Source: Ruminococcus sp. (GTDB lineage: Bacteria; Bacillota; Clostridia; Oscillospirales; Ruminococcaceae). Taken from it: DNA of 56,574 nt. The notes beneath the pieces are model-generated. The model saw only the letters and a list, made by a program, of their open reading frames with translations. It was not told where the DNA came from and did not search any database. A program made the translations under genes and the position numbers. Shown here piece by piece: positions 43,279 to 52,870 of this stretch; position 1 is the stretch's first letter; each line of letters opens with the position of its first letter. The stretch spans positions 1 through 56,574 of the forward strand of contig JAFUQX010000018.1 of assembly GCA_017472145.1 (NCBI GenBank), in the 5' to 3' direction.

Positions 43279-44595
43279 CTATTGTGCTGTTTCTGTCTGC
43301 GTTGTTGTCTCATCCGATTCTACAGCGATGACCCCGAGGTCATATTTCTGAGTGAGAATTTTTCGCACACTTTCATCAATGCGTTTTTCTGTAATTTCCC
43401 CTTCTTCTACAGCAGACTTCACGCCCAGAAAGGCATTGGTCAGATCGTAAGGCATGAGTATGATATCACATCCTGCCTGAATGGACAGCACGGCTGCTTC
43501 ACCGGGTGTGTAATTCTCTGTAATCGCCCCCATACTGTGAGAGTCAGTTACGATCAGCCCGGAGAAGCCCAGCTGATTCTTCAGCCAGGTCGTCACTACG
43601 ATGGGAGAAAGATCACCGGGAAGATTATCCAGCGTCGCCGTGGTAATCTGATGTCCCACCATGACGAAATCCGCACCTGCGTTAATACCACCCTGGAAGG
43701 CTGGAAACTCCGTTTCACACAGCTGAGAATATGTTCGGTCTATGACTACACTGCTGTTGTGTGTATTGCCGCTGCCGGCCCCAAGTCCGGGAAAATGCTT
43801 CAGTGTAGAGGAAACGCCTGTCCCCTCCAAGCCTGTTACAAACTGTGCACACATCTCAGAAACAACATATGGATCACTGGAGAAAATACGGCTGCCCAGT
43901 TCGTTATTCGGGCTGATATTTACATCTGCAACCGGGGCAAAGTTCACATTGAAGCCCAGCGCCTTCAAGGAGCTTCCAATGGTATTGCCGAGATTATACA
44001 CGCTCTCATAGTCGAGATTTGCGCCATAATATTCCATATCATAGCTGCTGTATGTTCCTAGCTGCTGAGAAACACGAGCTACACTGCCGCCTTCTTCATC
44101 TACACAAAGGAATAAGCCTATGCCATTGTGTGCATCCTGTGTGTATTGCTGAGACAGTGAAAGCAGCTCATAGGTCTGCTGCCAGCCTTGAAGGTTCTGT
44201 GCAAAATAGATCAGGCCGCCAACAGGCACGGCTTCAAGAGCAGATTTGGTAAGAGAACCAGCCTCTGTTACACTGCCGCTGAATCCGGTGAGTTCTTCGG
44301 GCGTAACGATAAACATCTGGTAGATTTTCTCATCCAGGGTCATATTACTCAGAAGCGATTCGATCACATCATAATCCGTTTCGGCCTGAGTAACAGTTGT
44401 CCCCCTGGTCATGACCGGAGGAATGGTTTCCGCAGGGGCGGTCGTAGTTGATGGAGTCTCCGTTCTATCCAGAACAGGTGCAGTAGCTGTCACTCTTTCA
44501 GAACCATCTACCGTTGTCTCCGGGGTGATGATCTCACCTGAACAGCCGCACAGAAGGGAGGCCAGCAATATAGCAAGAACCTTTCTGATTTTCAT
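43279..44595 (-). CDS. GH3 NagZ-like lipoprotein with altered Asp-His dyad
   Basis: This 438-residue protein has a lipoprotein signal with lipobox LLCGC, then a Thr-rich spacer of about 50 residues. A GH3 N-terminal barrel follows, resembling beta-N-acetylhexosaminidase NagZ. Substrate-binding K266-H-F-P-G and likely nucleophile D351 (VTDSHSMGAI) are present. The acid/base loop reads G-N277-T-H279 where Firmicute NagZ enzymes usually have D-x-H, so the Asp partner is replaced by Asn. It is surface-anchored and would cut GlcNAc links in peptidoglycan turnover; activity may be lowered. Confidence 0.87.
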   Translation of the reverse strand: MKIRKVLAILLASLLCGCSGEIITPETTVDGSERVTATAPVLDRTETPSTTTAPAETIPPVMTRGTTVTQAETDYDVIESLLSNMTLDEKIYQMFIVTPEELTGFSGSVTEAGSLTKSALEAVPVGGLIYFAQNLQGWQQTYELLSLSQQYTQDAHNGIGLFLCVDEEGGSVARVSQQLGTYSSYDMEYYGANLDYESVYNLGNTIGSSLKALGFNVNFAPVADVNISPNNELGSRIFSSDPYVVSEMCAQFVTGLEGTGVSSTLKHFPGLGAGSGNTHNSSVVIDRTYSQLCETEFPAFQGGINAGADFVMVGHQITTATLDNLPGDLSPIVVTTWLKNQLGFSGLIVTDSHSMGAITENYTPGEAAVLSIQAGCDIILMPYDLTNAFLGVKSAVEEGEITEKRIDESVRKILTQKYDLGVIAVESDETTTQTETAQ

Positions 44596-44630
44596 AAAAA
44601 TACCTCGTTTATTCCAATATAATATAAGAT

Positions 44631-44659
44631 ATTATACCAGATATGCACGTTTTTGTCAA
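44631..44659 (-). promoter_or_regulatory. Consensus promoter of the GH3 lipoprotein gene
   Basis: Minus-strand TTGACA (44654-44659) and TATAAT (44631-44636), exact 17-bp spacer. Confidence 0.85.
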
Positions 44660-44683
44660 CTCACACGATATCGGTGATTCAAA

Positions 44684-46360
44684 TCAGGCGATCCGGGCTG
44701 TTTCAATTTCTTCAGCACGAAGCAAAGCCTTATCAATGTGATCACAGAAATTCTCGCGCCCCAGTCTTTCTATAAGTCCAGCCTTTTCCATAAGTGCCAT
44801 AGGCTGCTCATTTACATGAGAAAATACAACAGAAATTCCAAGCTTTTCGCATTTATCTACGATTTTCAGGAGTGTTTCTGCGCCAGTCGCATCCATAGCC
44901 GGAACATTTCTCATACGAATGCACACCACCTGAATATTCGTATCATTAAGCACATACATAAACTTATCAGAAGCGGCAAAGAACATCGGACCGTTGATCT
45001 CATAAACCCTTGTATTTTTAGGTACTTTCTTCAGGTCAATGTGATCAGGGTCATCATCCTCATCATCTACATAAACCCAGCCCTGTACGCCGGAAACATC
45101 GGCCATCTGCTTCATAAAGAGAAGAGAGGCTAATACCAGACCTACAGCAATGGCCACTACCAGATCAAATACCACTGTGAGTACCAGGGTCACCAGAAGT
45201 ACCAGCACATCCGCCTTGGGAGCAGTTTTAATGGTATTGACAATGCTTCGCCAGCCGCTCATATTGTATGCAACCTGAAACAGAATGGCCGCAATCGTAG
45301 GCATTGGAATCAAAGAGGCATAAGGCATAAGCAGCACGAGAATCAGCAGAACTACCACAGAATGCACCATACCCGCTATGGGCGTACGTCCGCCGTTTTT
45401 AATGTTGGCGGCTGTTCTTGCAATTGCACCAGTGGCCGGAATTCCTCCGAAAATCGCAGAAGCAATGTTGCCAGCACCCTGTGCCACAAGCTCCATATTA
45501 GAGCGGTGTTTTGAGCCGATCATACCATCCGAAACCACACAGGACAGCAGGGACTCAATACCAGCCAGGATGGCAATGGTGAAGGCATTGGGCAGGAGTG
45601 CTTGAATCCGATCGAGATTCAGCTCCGGCAGGCTGGGAGTGGGGGGCGCAGAGGAAATGGTGTAGAGATCCCCGATGGTGTTGACATTCATGCCGGAAAG
45701 ATTTACAAGAAGCGCAGAAACAATGACGGCAATCAGTGAAGCTGGAATTTTCTGGAGCTTCTTGGGCCAAAGGATAAGAATGGCAAGGGACAGCAGTCCC
45801 ACCAGGCACGCCTGCCAGTTAAACGTAGAGATACTCCGGAAAACCTCCATAAGCTTCTCCATGGATTCTACAGGAGAATGGCTGAATGTCAGGCCCATAA
45901 AATCCTTGAGCTGACCGATGATAATCGTTACAGCAATACCAAATGTAAATCCCATGGTAATGGTGTTCGGAATATATTTGATCAGCGCACCCAGCCGGAA
46001 AACGCCCATGAGAATGAGCAGGATACCAGCCATGATAGTCGCAATGATCAGACCGTCCATTCCTTCTGTGGCGACAATACCTGCTACGATGGTAGCAAAA
46101 GCCGCAGTAGGCCCTGCGATCTGCACGCGGCTGCCGCCCAAAAAGGCCACAACAAATCCAGCCACGATAGCGGTGTAGAGCCCCTGCTCCGGATTCACGC
46201 CAGAGGCCAGCGCCAGCGCAATGGACAGGGGCAGAGCAATGATAGCCACGATGATACCGGAGACGATATCTTTCGCAGCTTGTGCCTTTGAATAGCTTTT
46301 GATTACGGAAAAGAGCTTTGGCTTGAGCTTTTCTTTTGTCACATTCGGTTGTGTTCCCAT
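44684..46360 (-). CDS. SulP-family anion transporter with STAS domain
   Basis: This 558-residue inner-membrane protein has the SulP transport core (about 12 helices; GSRVQIAGPTAAFATIVAG is diagnostic) and a C-terminal cytoplasmic STAS domain (VVCIRMRNVPAMDATGAETL). It transports sulfate, bicarbonate, dicarboxylates or similar anions; which one is not evident. The start at 46360 follows AGAGGG; the upstream frame extension has no binding site and overlaps the promoter. Confidence 0.93.
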   Translation of the reverse strand: MGTQPNVTKEKLKPKLFSVIKSYSKAQAAKDIVSGIIVAIIALPLSIALALASGVNPEQGLYTAIVAGFVVAFLGGSRVQIAGPTAAFATIVAGIVATEGMDGLIIATIMAGILLILMGVFRLGALIKYIPNTITMGFTFGIAVTIIIGQLKDFMGLTFSHSPVESMEKLMEVFRSISTFNWQACLVGLLSLAILILWPKKLQKIPASLIAVIVSALLVNLSGMNVNTIGDLYTISSAPPTPSLPELNLDRIQALLPNAFTIAILAGIESLLSCVVSDGMIGSKHRSNMELVAQGAGNIASAIFGGIPATGAIARTAANIKNGGRTPIAGMVHSVVVLLILVLLMPYASLIPMPTIAAILFQVAYNMSGWRSIVNTIKTAPKADVLVLLVTLVLTVVFDLVVAIAVGLVLASLLFMKQMADVSGVQGWVYVDDEDDDPDHIDLKKVPKNTRVYEINGPMFFAASDKFMYVLNDTNIQVVCIRMRNVPAMDATGAETLLKIVDKCEKLGISVVFSHVNEQPMALMEKAGLIERLGRENFCDHIDKALLRAEEIETARIA

Positions 46361-46418
46361 TGATAATCCCTCTTTATTGTAATATTTGGCTCGTTTTCCA
46401 CAAGCCTGCAACCTGCAC

Positions 46419-46447
46419 ATTATAGCACAAGAAGCGGCATATTTCAA
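46419..46447 (-). promoter_or_regulatory. Promoter of the SulP gene
   Basis: Minus-strand TTGAAA (46442-46447) and TATAAT (46419-46424), 17-bp spacer. The rest of the 46361-46699 gap holds no gene. Confidence 0.75.
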
Positions 46448-46621
46448 GGGATTTCGTGGAATTTTCGTCATTTCAGCATTTTGTACGACTTCCTGTCTCT
46501 CTGGTGGAAAATTACGTGCGGGCAGGCTTCATGAAATCATGGTTGTTAAGGTGCGTTTGAGGATTTTTTCCTGAAACAGACTGATTGGTTCAATCTACAA
46601 CAAATGTGATATAAAATGCAC

Positions 46622-46651
46622 TTGTGAATGTAGTGGAATATATGCTATAAT
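46622..46651 (+). promoter_or_regulatory. Promoter of the secreted GH43 gene
   Basis: TTGTGA (46622-46627) and TATAAT (46646-46651), 18-bp spacer. Confidence 0.65.
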
Positions 46652-46699
46652 AACCAAAAGGAGTTTGGATAAATCAATCCATGAGGAGGAATCATCACT

Positions 46700-49462
46700 A
46701 TGCGCAAATTGCTGAAAAAAGCCCTGAGTCTGCTCACCTGCGGCGTAATAGCCGCCGCCATGTCCACGTCTCTCCCGGGCGCTGAAGCCGGCGAATACAC
46801 CCGTGTATCCGTCCATGACCCGTCTATTGTCAAATTGGAGGATGGCTCGTATTACATCATTGGTTCACACCTGGGAGCCGGCCGTTCCATCGATCTGATG
46901 AACTGGACAGACACGGCCAATGCTGCTGCCGGTACAACCAGCACCACCTACTTCAATGACATCTACACCGATCTGGCTGTCCCGAATGCATGGTCAGACA
47001 CCACCGATACCTACGATCTCTCCGGGAACCTTTGGGCCCCTGATATTGTGTGGAATCCTGTTCTGAATAAATACTGCATGTATCTTTCTGTCAACGGAGA
47101 CTACTGGCACTCCTCTATTGTGCTCTGTACTGCTGATGATGTGGACGGACCGTATACCTATGTGGATACCATCGTTTACTCCGGATTTGAGACCAATCCC
47201 TTGAATCAGGCCAATCACTACTCGAATTCCGATGTAGAAAAGGTGCTGGGAAGCAACCCTGACCTGAGTCGGTATCTCGATTCTAATGGGCGCTGGAATG
47301 CAGAATATGGCACAAATGCCATTGATCCTGGCGTATTTTATGACGAAGCTGGAAACTTGTGGATGGTCTATGGCTCGTGGTTTGGCGGAATCTATATGCT
47401 GGAGCTGGATGAAAATACCGGACTGCGTGATTATAACGTCACCTACCCCACCGTCCAGAATCAGTCCGATGCCTATATGGGTACGAAAATCGGCGGTGGT
47501 TACTGGGCCTCCGGCGAGGGCGCATATATCGAATATATGACGCCTCCCGGCAGCAATAAGGGCTATTACTACCTGTTCCTATCCTATGGCTACTTCCACC
47601 CCAATGGCGCCTATAATATGCGTATCTTCCGCAGTGAATCTCCCAGCGGCCCTTATTATGATCAAAACGGCAACTCCCCTATCTGCACGAAAGGTACAGA
47701 TAATATCGGGGGCAATGTGGGCGTGCGTCTTATGAGCAACTATCAGTGGGGCTGCAATGGCTACAGCTTCAAGGCCCAGGGTCATAACTCTGTCCTCATG
47801 GACGAGGATGGCAAGCTTTATGTGATCTATCATACCAAATTCGGCGGCCTGGGATTGTTCCATCAGGTGCGTGTTCATCAGATGATTATGAATGAGGATG
47901 GTTGGGTGACCGCTACCTCCTATGAATATAACGGCGAATCTCTCTCCGAAAAGGGGCATACCATGGAAGCGGTTATCGGTGATTATGAATTTCTCATTCA
48001 CGATCTCGATCAGGGCTATAAGGTGGAATGGTCAGAGAGCGATGCTGTGGATGTGGTAGAGATTGCAAAGCCTGTGAATATTACTCTGAATGAAAACGGC
48101 ACGGTAACGGGTGATGTTTCCGGTACATGGAGTATAACAGAAGGCTCTCCCTACATGAGCATTACCGTGGGCGGTGTAACCTATAAGGGCGCATTTATCG
48201 TCCAGGCCGATGAATCTGTGGAGATGATACAGAAGATGACCTTCACGGCCACTGGCAACAACATGTGTGTATGGGGCAGTAAAAAGGAAGCTTATGATAT
48301 GTCTAAGGATATGATCGACAGAACCAGTGCCGGCAGCCAGCTTGTTTACAAGGCCGCTGAGGAAGAAAACAACAGTACTGCCGTTTATATTGGTGACACA
48401 GACCTGCTCAGTGGTGTGTCCTACTTCATCACCAATCGTTTTAACGGCCTGTCTCTGGATATACCAGGCGGCTCTACCGCAGAAGGCACAAACATGCAGC
48501 AGTGGAATCTCACTGGCGGCAGTCATCAGGAATGGCGTATTACGGCTACATCAGATGGCTACTGCAAAATCATCTCTATGAAGGATGAAAGCGTGTGTCT
48601 GGGCGTATCGGGACCAACTGCGGACGATGGCCTTGATATTCAGATTCAAACCTATACCGGAGCGGACAACCAGCAGTGGAAGCTCATCGAAAAGCGTGGA
48701 AGCTATGGTATCGTATCCAAGTCTTCTGGTGATAAATCCGGCATCGATGTATATGGATGGAGCACGGAGAACGGTGGCGCCATCAAGCAGTGGAACTACT
48801 GGGGCGGCGACTGCCAGCTGTGGAATATTACCCCGGTATATCCGGAGGTAAATGACGGCGGCTACTCCATCAAGAATGTAAACAGCGGCCTATGGGTTGG
48901 CCAGAGTGACACTGGAAGCGCCATGCAGACCGATGTCCGTACAGCGTGGAGTATCCAGAAGCTCCCGGATGGCACATACACCATTCAGGATGCCGAGGGC
49001 CAGGCGCTCACTGTTCAGGACGGCAGTGCAGAGGATGGCAAGGATATCTATCTCTCTGAGTATACAGGAGATATTTCTCAGAGGTTCAGCATCTACGTCA
49101 ATGCAGATGGTTCCTATGCCATTCTGTCAGCGGTCTCCGACAGCAAATCCGGCTTTGATGTATACGGCATCAGCCTGGAATCCGGTGCAAACATCTGCCA
49201 GTGGAATTTCTGGGGCGGTGCTGGACAGAAGTATATCCTGGAGCCGGCGGCTCTCTCTGAGCCGGAGCCGGAAAAGATTATCGGAGATGTGAGTGCAGAC
49301 GGAGAATTCTCCATGCTGGATATTGTGATGATGCAGAAATATCTGGTTGGCGCAGGTACGCTCACCGACCCCGAAGCCGGAGATCTCTCCGGTGACGGCC
49401 GGCTTCAGGTGTTTGATCTGGCTATGATGAAAATATACATCCACGAAGCAGGAATTCAGTAA
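46700..49462 (+). CDS. Secreted GH43 arabinanase-like enzyme with ricin-type lectin domains and dockerin
   Basis: This 920-residue enzyme starts with a signal peptide (cleavage near residue 30). The GH43 propeller has likely base D40 (VSVHDPSIVK), the WAPDIVW motif and acid in ASGEGAYIEY, fitting arabinan endo- or exo-hydrolysis. A beta-rich GH43-associated domain comes next, then two ricin-type lectin modules (QQWNL and Q-x-W repeats), and finally a dockerin with GDVSADG and GDLSGDG. It is monocistronic. It belongs with the dockerin esterase in an extracellular pectin or hemicellulose-degrading complex. Confidence 0.93.
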   Translation: MRKLLKKALSLLTCGVIAAAMSTSLPGAEAGEYTRVSVHDPSIVKLEDGSYYIIGSHLGAGRSIDLMNWTDTANAAAGTTSTTYFNDIYTDLAVPNAWSDTTDTYDLSGNLWAPDIVWNPVLNKYCMYLSVNGDYWHSSIVLCTADDVDGPYTYVDTIVYSGFETNPLNQANHYSNSDVEKVLGSNPDLSRYLDSNGRWNAEYGTNAIDPGVFYDEAGNLWMVYGSWFGGIYMLELDENTGLRDYNVTYPTVQNQSDAYMGTKIGGGYWASGEGAYIEYMTPPGSNKGYYYLFLSYGYFHPNGAYNMRIFRSESPSGPYYDQNGNSPICTKGTDNIGGNVGVRLMSNYQWGCNGYSFKAQGHNSVLMDEDGKLYVIYHTKFGGLGLFHQVRVHQMIMNEDGWVTATSYEYNGESLSEKGHTMEAVIGDYEFLIHDLDQGYKVEWSESDAVDVVEIAKPVNITLNENGTVTGDVSGTWSITEGSPYMSITVGGVTYKGAFIVQADESVEMIQKMTFTATGNNMCVWGSKKEAYDMSKDMIDRTSAGSQLVYKAAEEENNSTAVYIGDTDLLSGVSYFITNRFNGLSLDIPGGSTAEGTNMQQWNLTGGSHQEWRITATSDGYCKIISMKDESVCLGVSGPTADDGLDIQIQTYTGADNQQWKLIEKRGSYGIVSKSSGDKSGIDVYGWSTENGGAIKQWNYWGGDCQLWNITPVYPEVNDGGYSIKNVNSGLWVGQSDTGSAMQTDVRTAWSIQKLPDGTYTIQDAEGQALTVQDGSAEDGKDIYLSEYTGDISQRFSIYVNADGSYAILSAVSDSKSGFDVYGISLESGANICQWNFWGGAGQKYILEPAALSEPEPEKIIGDVSADGEFSMLDIVMMQKYLVGAGTLTDPEAGDLSGDGRLQVFDLAMMKIYIHEAGIQ

Positions 49463-49479
49463 GCAGATCATATAGAAAG

Positions 49480-49510
49480 AAGCCTCCGGGGAAGTCCTCG
49501 GAGGCTTTCG
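49480..49510. terminator. Terminator between GH43 and the solute-binding operon
   Basis: AAGCCTCCG (49480-49488) pairs with CGGAGGCTT (49499-49507), followed by a T-rich stretch. It serves both convergent transcripts. Confidence 0.8.
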
Positions 49511-49527
49511 CTATTCAGTGCTTAGAT

Positions 49528-51810
49528 CTACTGATTTTCCATAAGATACAGGCTCACACGCTCCTGAAGCTCCTCTGCGGTTTCTTCTGCGGTCTTTGTA
49601 CCGTCGTAGAAGCCCTGCATGACATCCTCGTACAGGTCGAATATAATACTGCGCTCCTCCTCTACCTCCTCAATACTCAGGATCAGCTGGTAAAATGCAT
49701 CTATTTCCTCCTGCGTTATAGAGCCATACTCGATATTCACACCGTTGAGTCCGCCAATGTTATTGATATTGATGGACTCCATCTGATATTGCAGGCTCTC
49801 CTTCAGAATATCATCGACAATGGACAGACCGTGGACACGTTTCGGTTCTACATTCAACTGATCGTGGATGAACTGCCAGGCGGCCTCCGGCTCGGAGCAG
49901 GCACTGGTGATGGCAAAGATATGGTTAATGCGTCCGAAATAATGTCCGCTGCGGCTTTCATCCAGAACCGGCTTTCCGATCATCGTGCAGGGCTGGTCAC
50001 CGAACATTTTCTCATGCATGAGAAAATCCTGGTAGCTGGTTACTATCCACATACCCATGTGCATCCGCTCACCGTTCATGCACTTGGCTGCATCCTCCTC
50101 ATACCAGGCATCGCTCTCCTCCTGAGTCATATTCTCAAAATCCGGAAGCTCGATGACGTTCATTTCCTCAGCAAATTTCAGCGCATCCAGGAAAGAAGGA
50201 TCGTCAAAGCAGCAGGTGCCGTTCTCAAAATCGATGAACTTGTTTCCGTCTGTGACAAGGTTCATAAATTCACGCCGATCCTGACGCTGAGTGATCTCAA
50301 TGCCCTGTGCGTCCAGCTCCCGGCAGATATCCACAAATTCCTGAACCGTCCAGCTCTCTTTTCCCTGAGTCATGTCCGCATTGACAAACATGGTTTCCAC
50401 TGTAAATTCCGCCTGAATCCAGTAAAGATGGCCATCGATCTCGTTAGCTTTCAGATAGTTTGGGAGGAAATCCTCCTTTGGGAAGGTGTCGCCGGTGCCC
50501 ATGACCTCATAGAGATCCAGGAGAGCGCCGCTCTTGGCCATGTTCATATAGTTATCCCAGAGGCAGACGATATCCGGGCCTTTTCCAGCGGCAATATCCT
50601 CATAGAATCGTACCAGACCCTTTCCTTCTCCCTCCGGGTCGTCCGGATCGTCATACTGCTGGTAATTGATGACCTCAATGCGGTAGTCCTCATGTGTACG
50701 GTTAAACTCAGATATAGCACCTGACAGATCATCGTACAGCCCGTATGTGCCCAGGGTTAGAATTTTCGCCGGGTCCGCTTCCCCTTCCTCTCTGGGGGAA
50801 AGCATTCCAAGGATGCTGCATCCATTTTCATCCTGAAGAATGCCCATGAAAACATTTTCCTCTGTGCAGATCATGTCTATGATACTGCTTCCGGAAAGGC
50901 CTGCATCCAGAAAGTTCACGATTTCAGTCATACGGCCGTCCTCTGTGAACACATAAAGACCCTCTGTCGTCCGGAGATAGAAGGGCGTATCCTCCCCTGC
51001 TCCCGGAATGATTCCGCTGAACAGATGTGCATTTCCCTTCGGGAGAGCAGCTTCCTCAAAGGTCTCCTCGGCAGCGTTCCATTTTCTCAGAACGGTGTCT
51101 CCGCCCTTGAATCCTAATAGCATAATGCTGCCGTCTCCAGCCATCTCATAGTCTATAAGATTATCTGTATCCAGTCCGGCTATATCTGCGACTGTTCCAT
51201 CGGTCCGGACGATCTGTCCCATTGTTTCATCGATGGAAAAAGGAGCGAGAATGATAAAATTCCCGTTTTCATCCTCCTCTACACCCCCGGAGAGGCCTGT
51301 TTCCACAACGGAGAGGAGCTCACCCTCCGGCGAGATCGTTTCCAGCGTGTAGTTGTACACATAGCCATCATAGTATTCCTCCCAGTCAAAATCGGGATTA
51401 TCCGGCTCCTGATCCATGTCCGGGTTCTGTCCGCCTTCCACAGAGATCATAAAATTTCCCTCTGCGCTGATACAGAAGTCTGAAGGAAAGGCGTTCTCTC
51501 CGGACGGTGTGTAGTCAAAGAGCTTTGTGCTCTTACCCCTTGTGTTATAGGTATACATGGCATACTCCGGAGTTCCGCTGTAATAGTCGTACTGAAGGAC
51601 GTAAAGGATGTCCTCATGATATTCCATGCTCATCAGGTTTGTATTTGCCTGAGCCGCAGTCAGCTCCTCGCACTTGAAAAGCTGGCTGGATTCTGCGATT
51701 TCCTGTGCTGGGGCATTACTCTGGGATTCACTGCCGCTTCCTTCCGTACAGCCGGATAACAGGGCGATGGATAGGGTAAGGGCTGTTATTTTTGTGATGA
51801 TGTTTTTCAT
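49528..51810 (-). CDS. Large solute-binding lipoprotein with extra N-terminal domain
   Basis: This 760-residue lipoprotein has lipobox LLSGC. Residues of roughly 40-340 are a repetitive beta-rich domain (repeated GE, DG turns, propeller-like) not found in usual sugar binders. The rest is an SBP family-1 fold with LSGAISEFNRTHEDYRIEVINY and GPDIVCLWDN. The start at 51810 is chosen for GAAGGAG nine bases upstream. It is last in a five-gene operon with two sugar-type permeases, so it delivers a ligand, probably an oligosaccharide or related compound. No ATPase is encoded nearby. Confidence 0.85.
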   Translation of the reverse strand: MKNIITKITALTLSIALLSGCTEGSGSESQSNAPAQEIAESSQLFKCEELTAAQANTNLMSMEYHEDILYVLQYDYYSGTPEYAMYTYNTRGKSTKLFDYTPSGENAFPSDFCISAEGNFMISVEGGQNPDMDQEPDNPDFDWEEYYDGYVYNYTLETISPEGELLSVVETGLSGGVEEDENGNFIILAPFSIDETMGQIVRTDGTVADIAGLDTDNLIDYEMAGDGSIMLLGFKGGDTVLRKWNAAEETFEEAALPKGNAHLFSGIIPGAGEDTPFYLRTTEGLYVFTEDGRMTEIVNFLDAGLSGSSIIDMICTEENVFMGILQDENGCSILGMLSPREEGEADPAKILTLGTYGLYDDLSGAISEFNRTHEDYRIEVINYQQYDDPDDPEGEGKGLVRFYEDIAAGKGPDIVCLWDNYMNMAKSGALLDLYEVMGTGDTFPKEDFLPNYLKANEIDGHLYWIQAEFTVETMFVNADMTQGKESWTVQEFVDICRELDAQGIEITQRQDRREFMNLVTDGNKFIDFENGTCCFDDPSFLDALKFAEEMNVIELPDFENMTQEESDAWYEEDAAKCMNGERMHMGMWIVTSYQDFLMHEKMFGDQPCTMIGKPVLDESRSGHYFGRINHIFAITSACSEPEAAWQFIHDQLNVEPKRVHGLSIVDDILKESLQYQMESININNIGGLNGVNIEYGSITQEEIDAFYQLILSIEEVEEERSIIFDLYEDVMQGFYDGTKTAEETAEELQERVSLYLMENQ

Positions 51811-51836
51811 GGCTGATTTCTCCTTCATTCTTTTTT

Positions 51837-52865
51837 TCATCTATATAAACTTTCGTCTCTGGCAGCTTTTTTCAGAAATGTGATCCAGAAGCTTTTTACA
51901 CCTTTCATCCGCCAGACTGCTATGAGTACAGCGATCCCGGCCAGCGTAAATCCTGCTCCTGAAAGAAGCACCACCACTGCAATCCGATGGAGCTGCCGCA
52001 GGGCCTCGTTTTCATAATCCGGATAGACTATGGGTTTTGTATGGGTGATATATTCAGGCAAGACTTTAAGATACGCCCATGCACCGGAAACGGACAGCCG
52101 GCCTGTGTTCTGCACAATGTGATATTGCTCCTCTATGGTGCTGTTCTCCGTTTCCAATGCAGGTGGCTGAAGAACGCTCTCCATTGTCTCCTGAAACAGA
52201 TTCAGACCATATTCCTTCACAGGCTCAGGGAGAATGGCTTCGTAGGACGTGATAGGAACAGAATCGGTTTCATTGCACATATAATCTCCATACAGCATAT
52301 AGATTCGGGGCGATGGTGTCCTGCTTTCAATTACGCCCGTCACCTCACAGATTCGATTTTCAAAAACCACCTGCATCCCAATGATATCCACTGACCCGAA
52401 TAAATCCCACGCTGCCTGTTTTTCCAGAACCACACCCATAGAGGATACTCTGGCCTCAGTCAGATAGCTTCCTGTCAGCAGCGTGTCATTGTGTATGCGG
52501 AAATAGCAATCACTTATGAGTATCAGCTCTACCAGCCTGAAGGTTCGTTTTGATCCAAAGGCCTGTATATGGCCCATTTCACAGGAGTATGCATCATACC
52601 ATCCAGCATTTTCCGTATCCTGAGAAAGCTGTACTTCAAAGGTTTCCCTCACAGATCGGATCTTATCGGGAGTCAGTCCCGCTTCTTCTGACAGAAAGCA
52701 GCTGACCTGTACAGCGTCTTTATCCCACCGTTCTGCGGCCAGCTGCTCTGGAAGGGACTCTCTGAGTGATTCGATTCTGAACAGTCCCCAAAGCCCGATG
52801 AGCATTCCGACGATCCATAGAGCAGCAGGAAAAATGGCCTTTTTTATGTATATCTGTTTTTTCAT
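51837..52865 (-). CDS. MacB-like ectodomain membrane protein
   Basis: This 342-residue protein has one N-terminal TM helix (about 10-30), a 240-residue external domain resembling the MacB periplasmic core domain, and one TM helix near the C-terminus, with a short basic tail. It lacks the four-helix FtsX permease core of MacB proteins. It sits between the HlyD-like gene, five bases away, and the solute-binding lipoprotein. This suggests a partner for the adaptor protein. The family call is from fold pattern, not a strong motif. Confidence 0.65.
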   Translation of the reverse strand: MKKQIYIKKAIFPAALWIVGMLIGLWGLFRIESLRESLPEQLAAERWDKDAVQVSCFLSEEAGLTPDKIRSVRETFEVQLSQDTENAGWYDAYSCEMGHIQAFGSKRTFRLVELILISDCYFRIHNDTLLTGSYLTEARVSSMGVVLEKQAAWDLFGSVDIIGMQVVFENRICEVTGVIESRTPSPRIYMLYGDYMCNETDSVPITSYEAILPEPVKEYGLNLFQETMESVLQPPALETENSTIEEQYHIVQNTGRLSVSGAWAYLKVLPEYITHTKPIVYPDYENEALRQLHRIAVVVLLSGAGFTLAGIAVLIAVWRMKGVKSFWITFLKKAARDESLYR

Positions 52866-52870
52866 AAACC

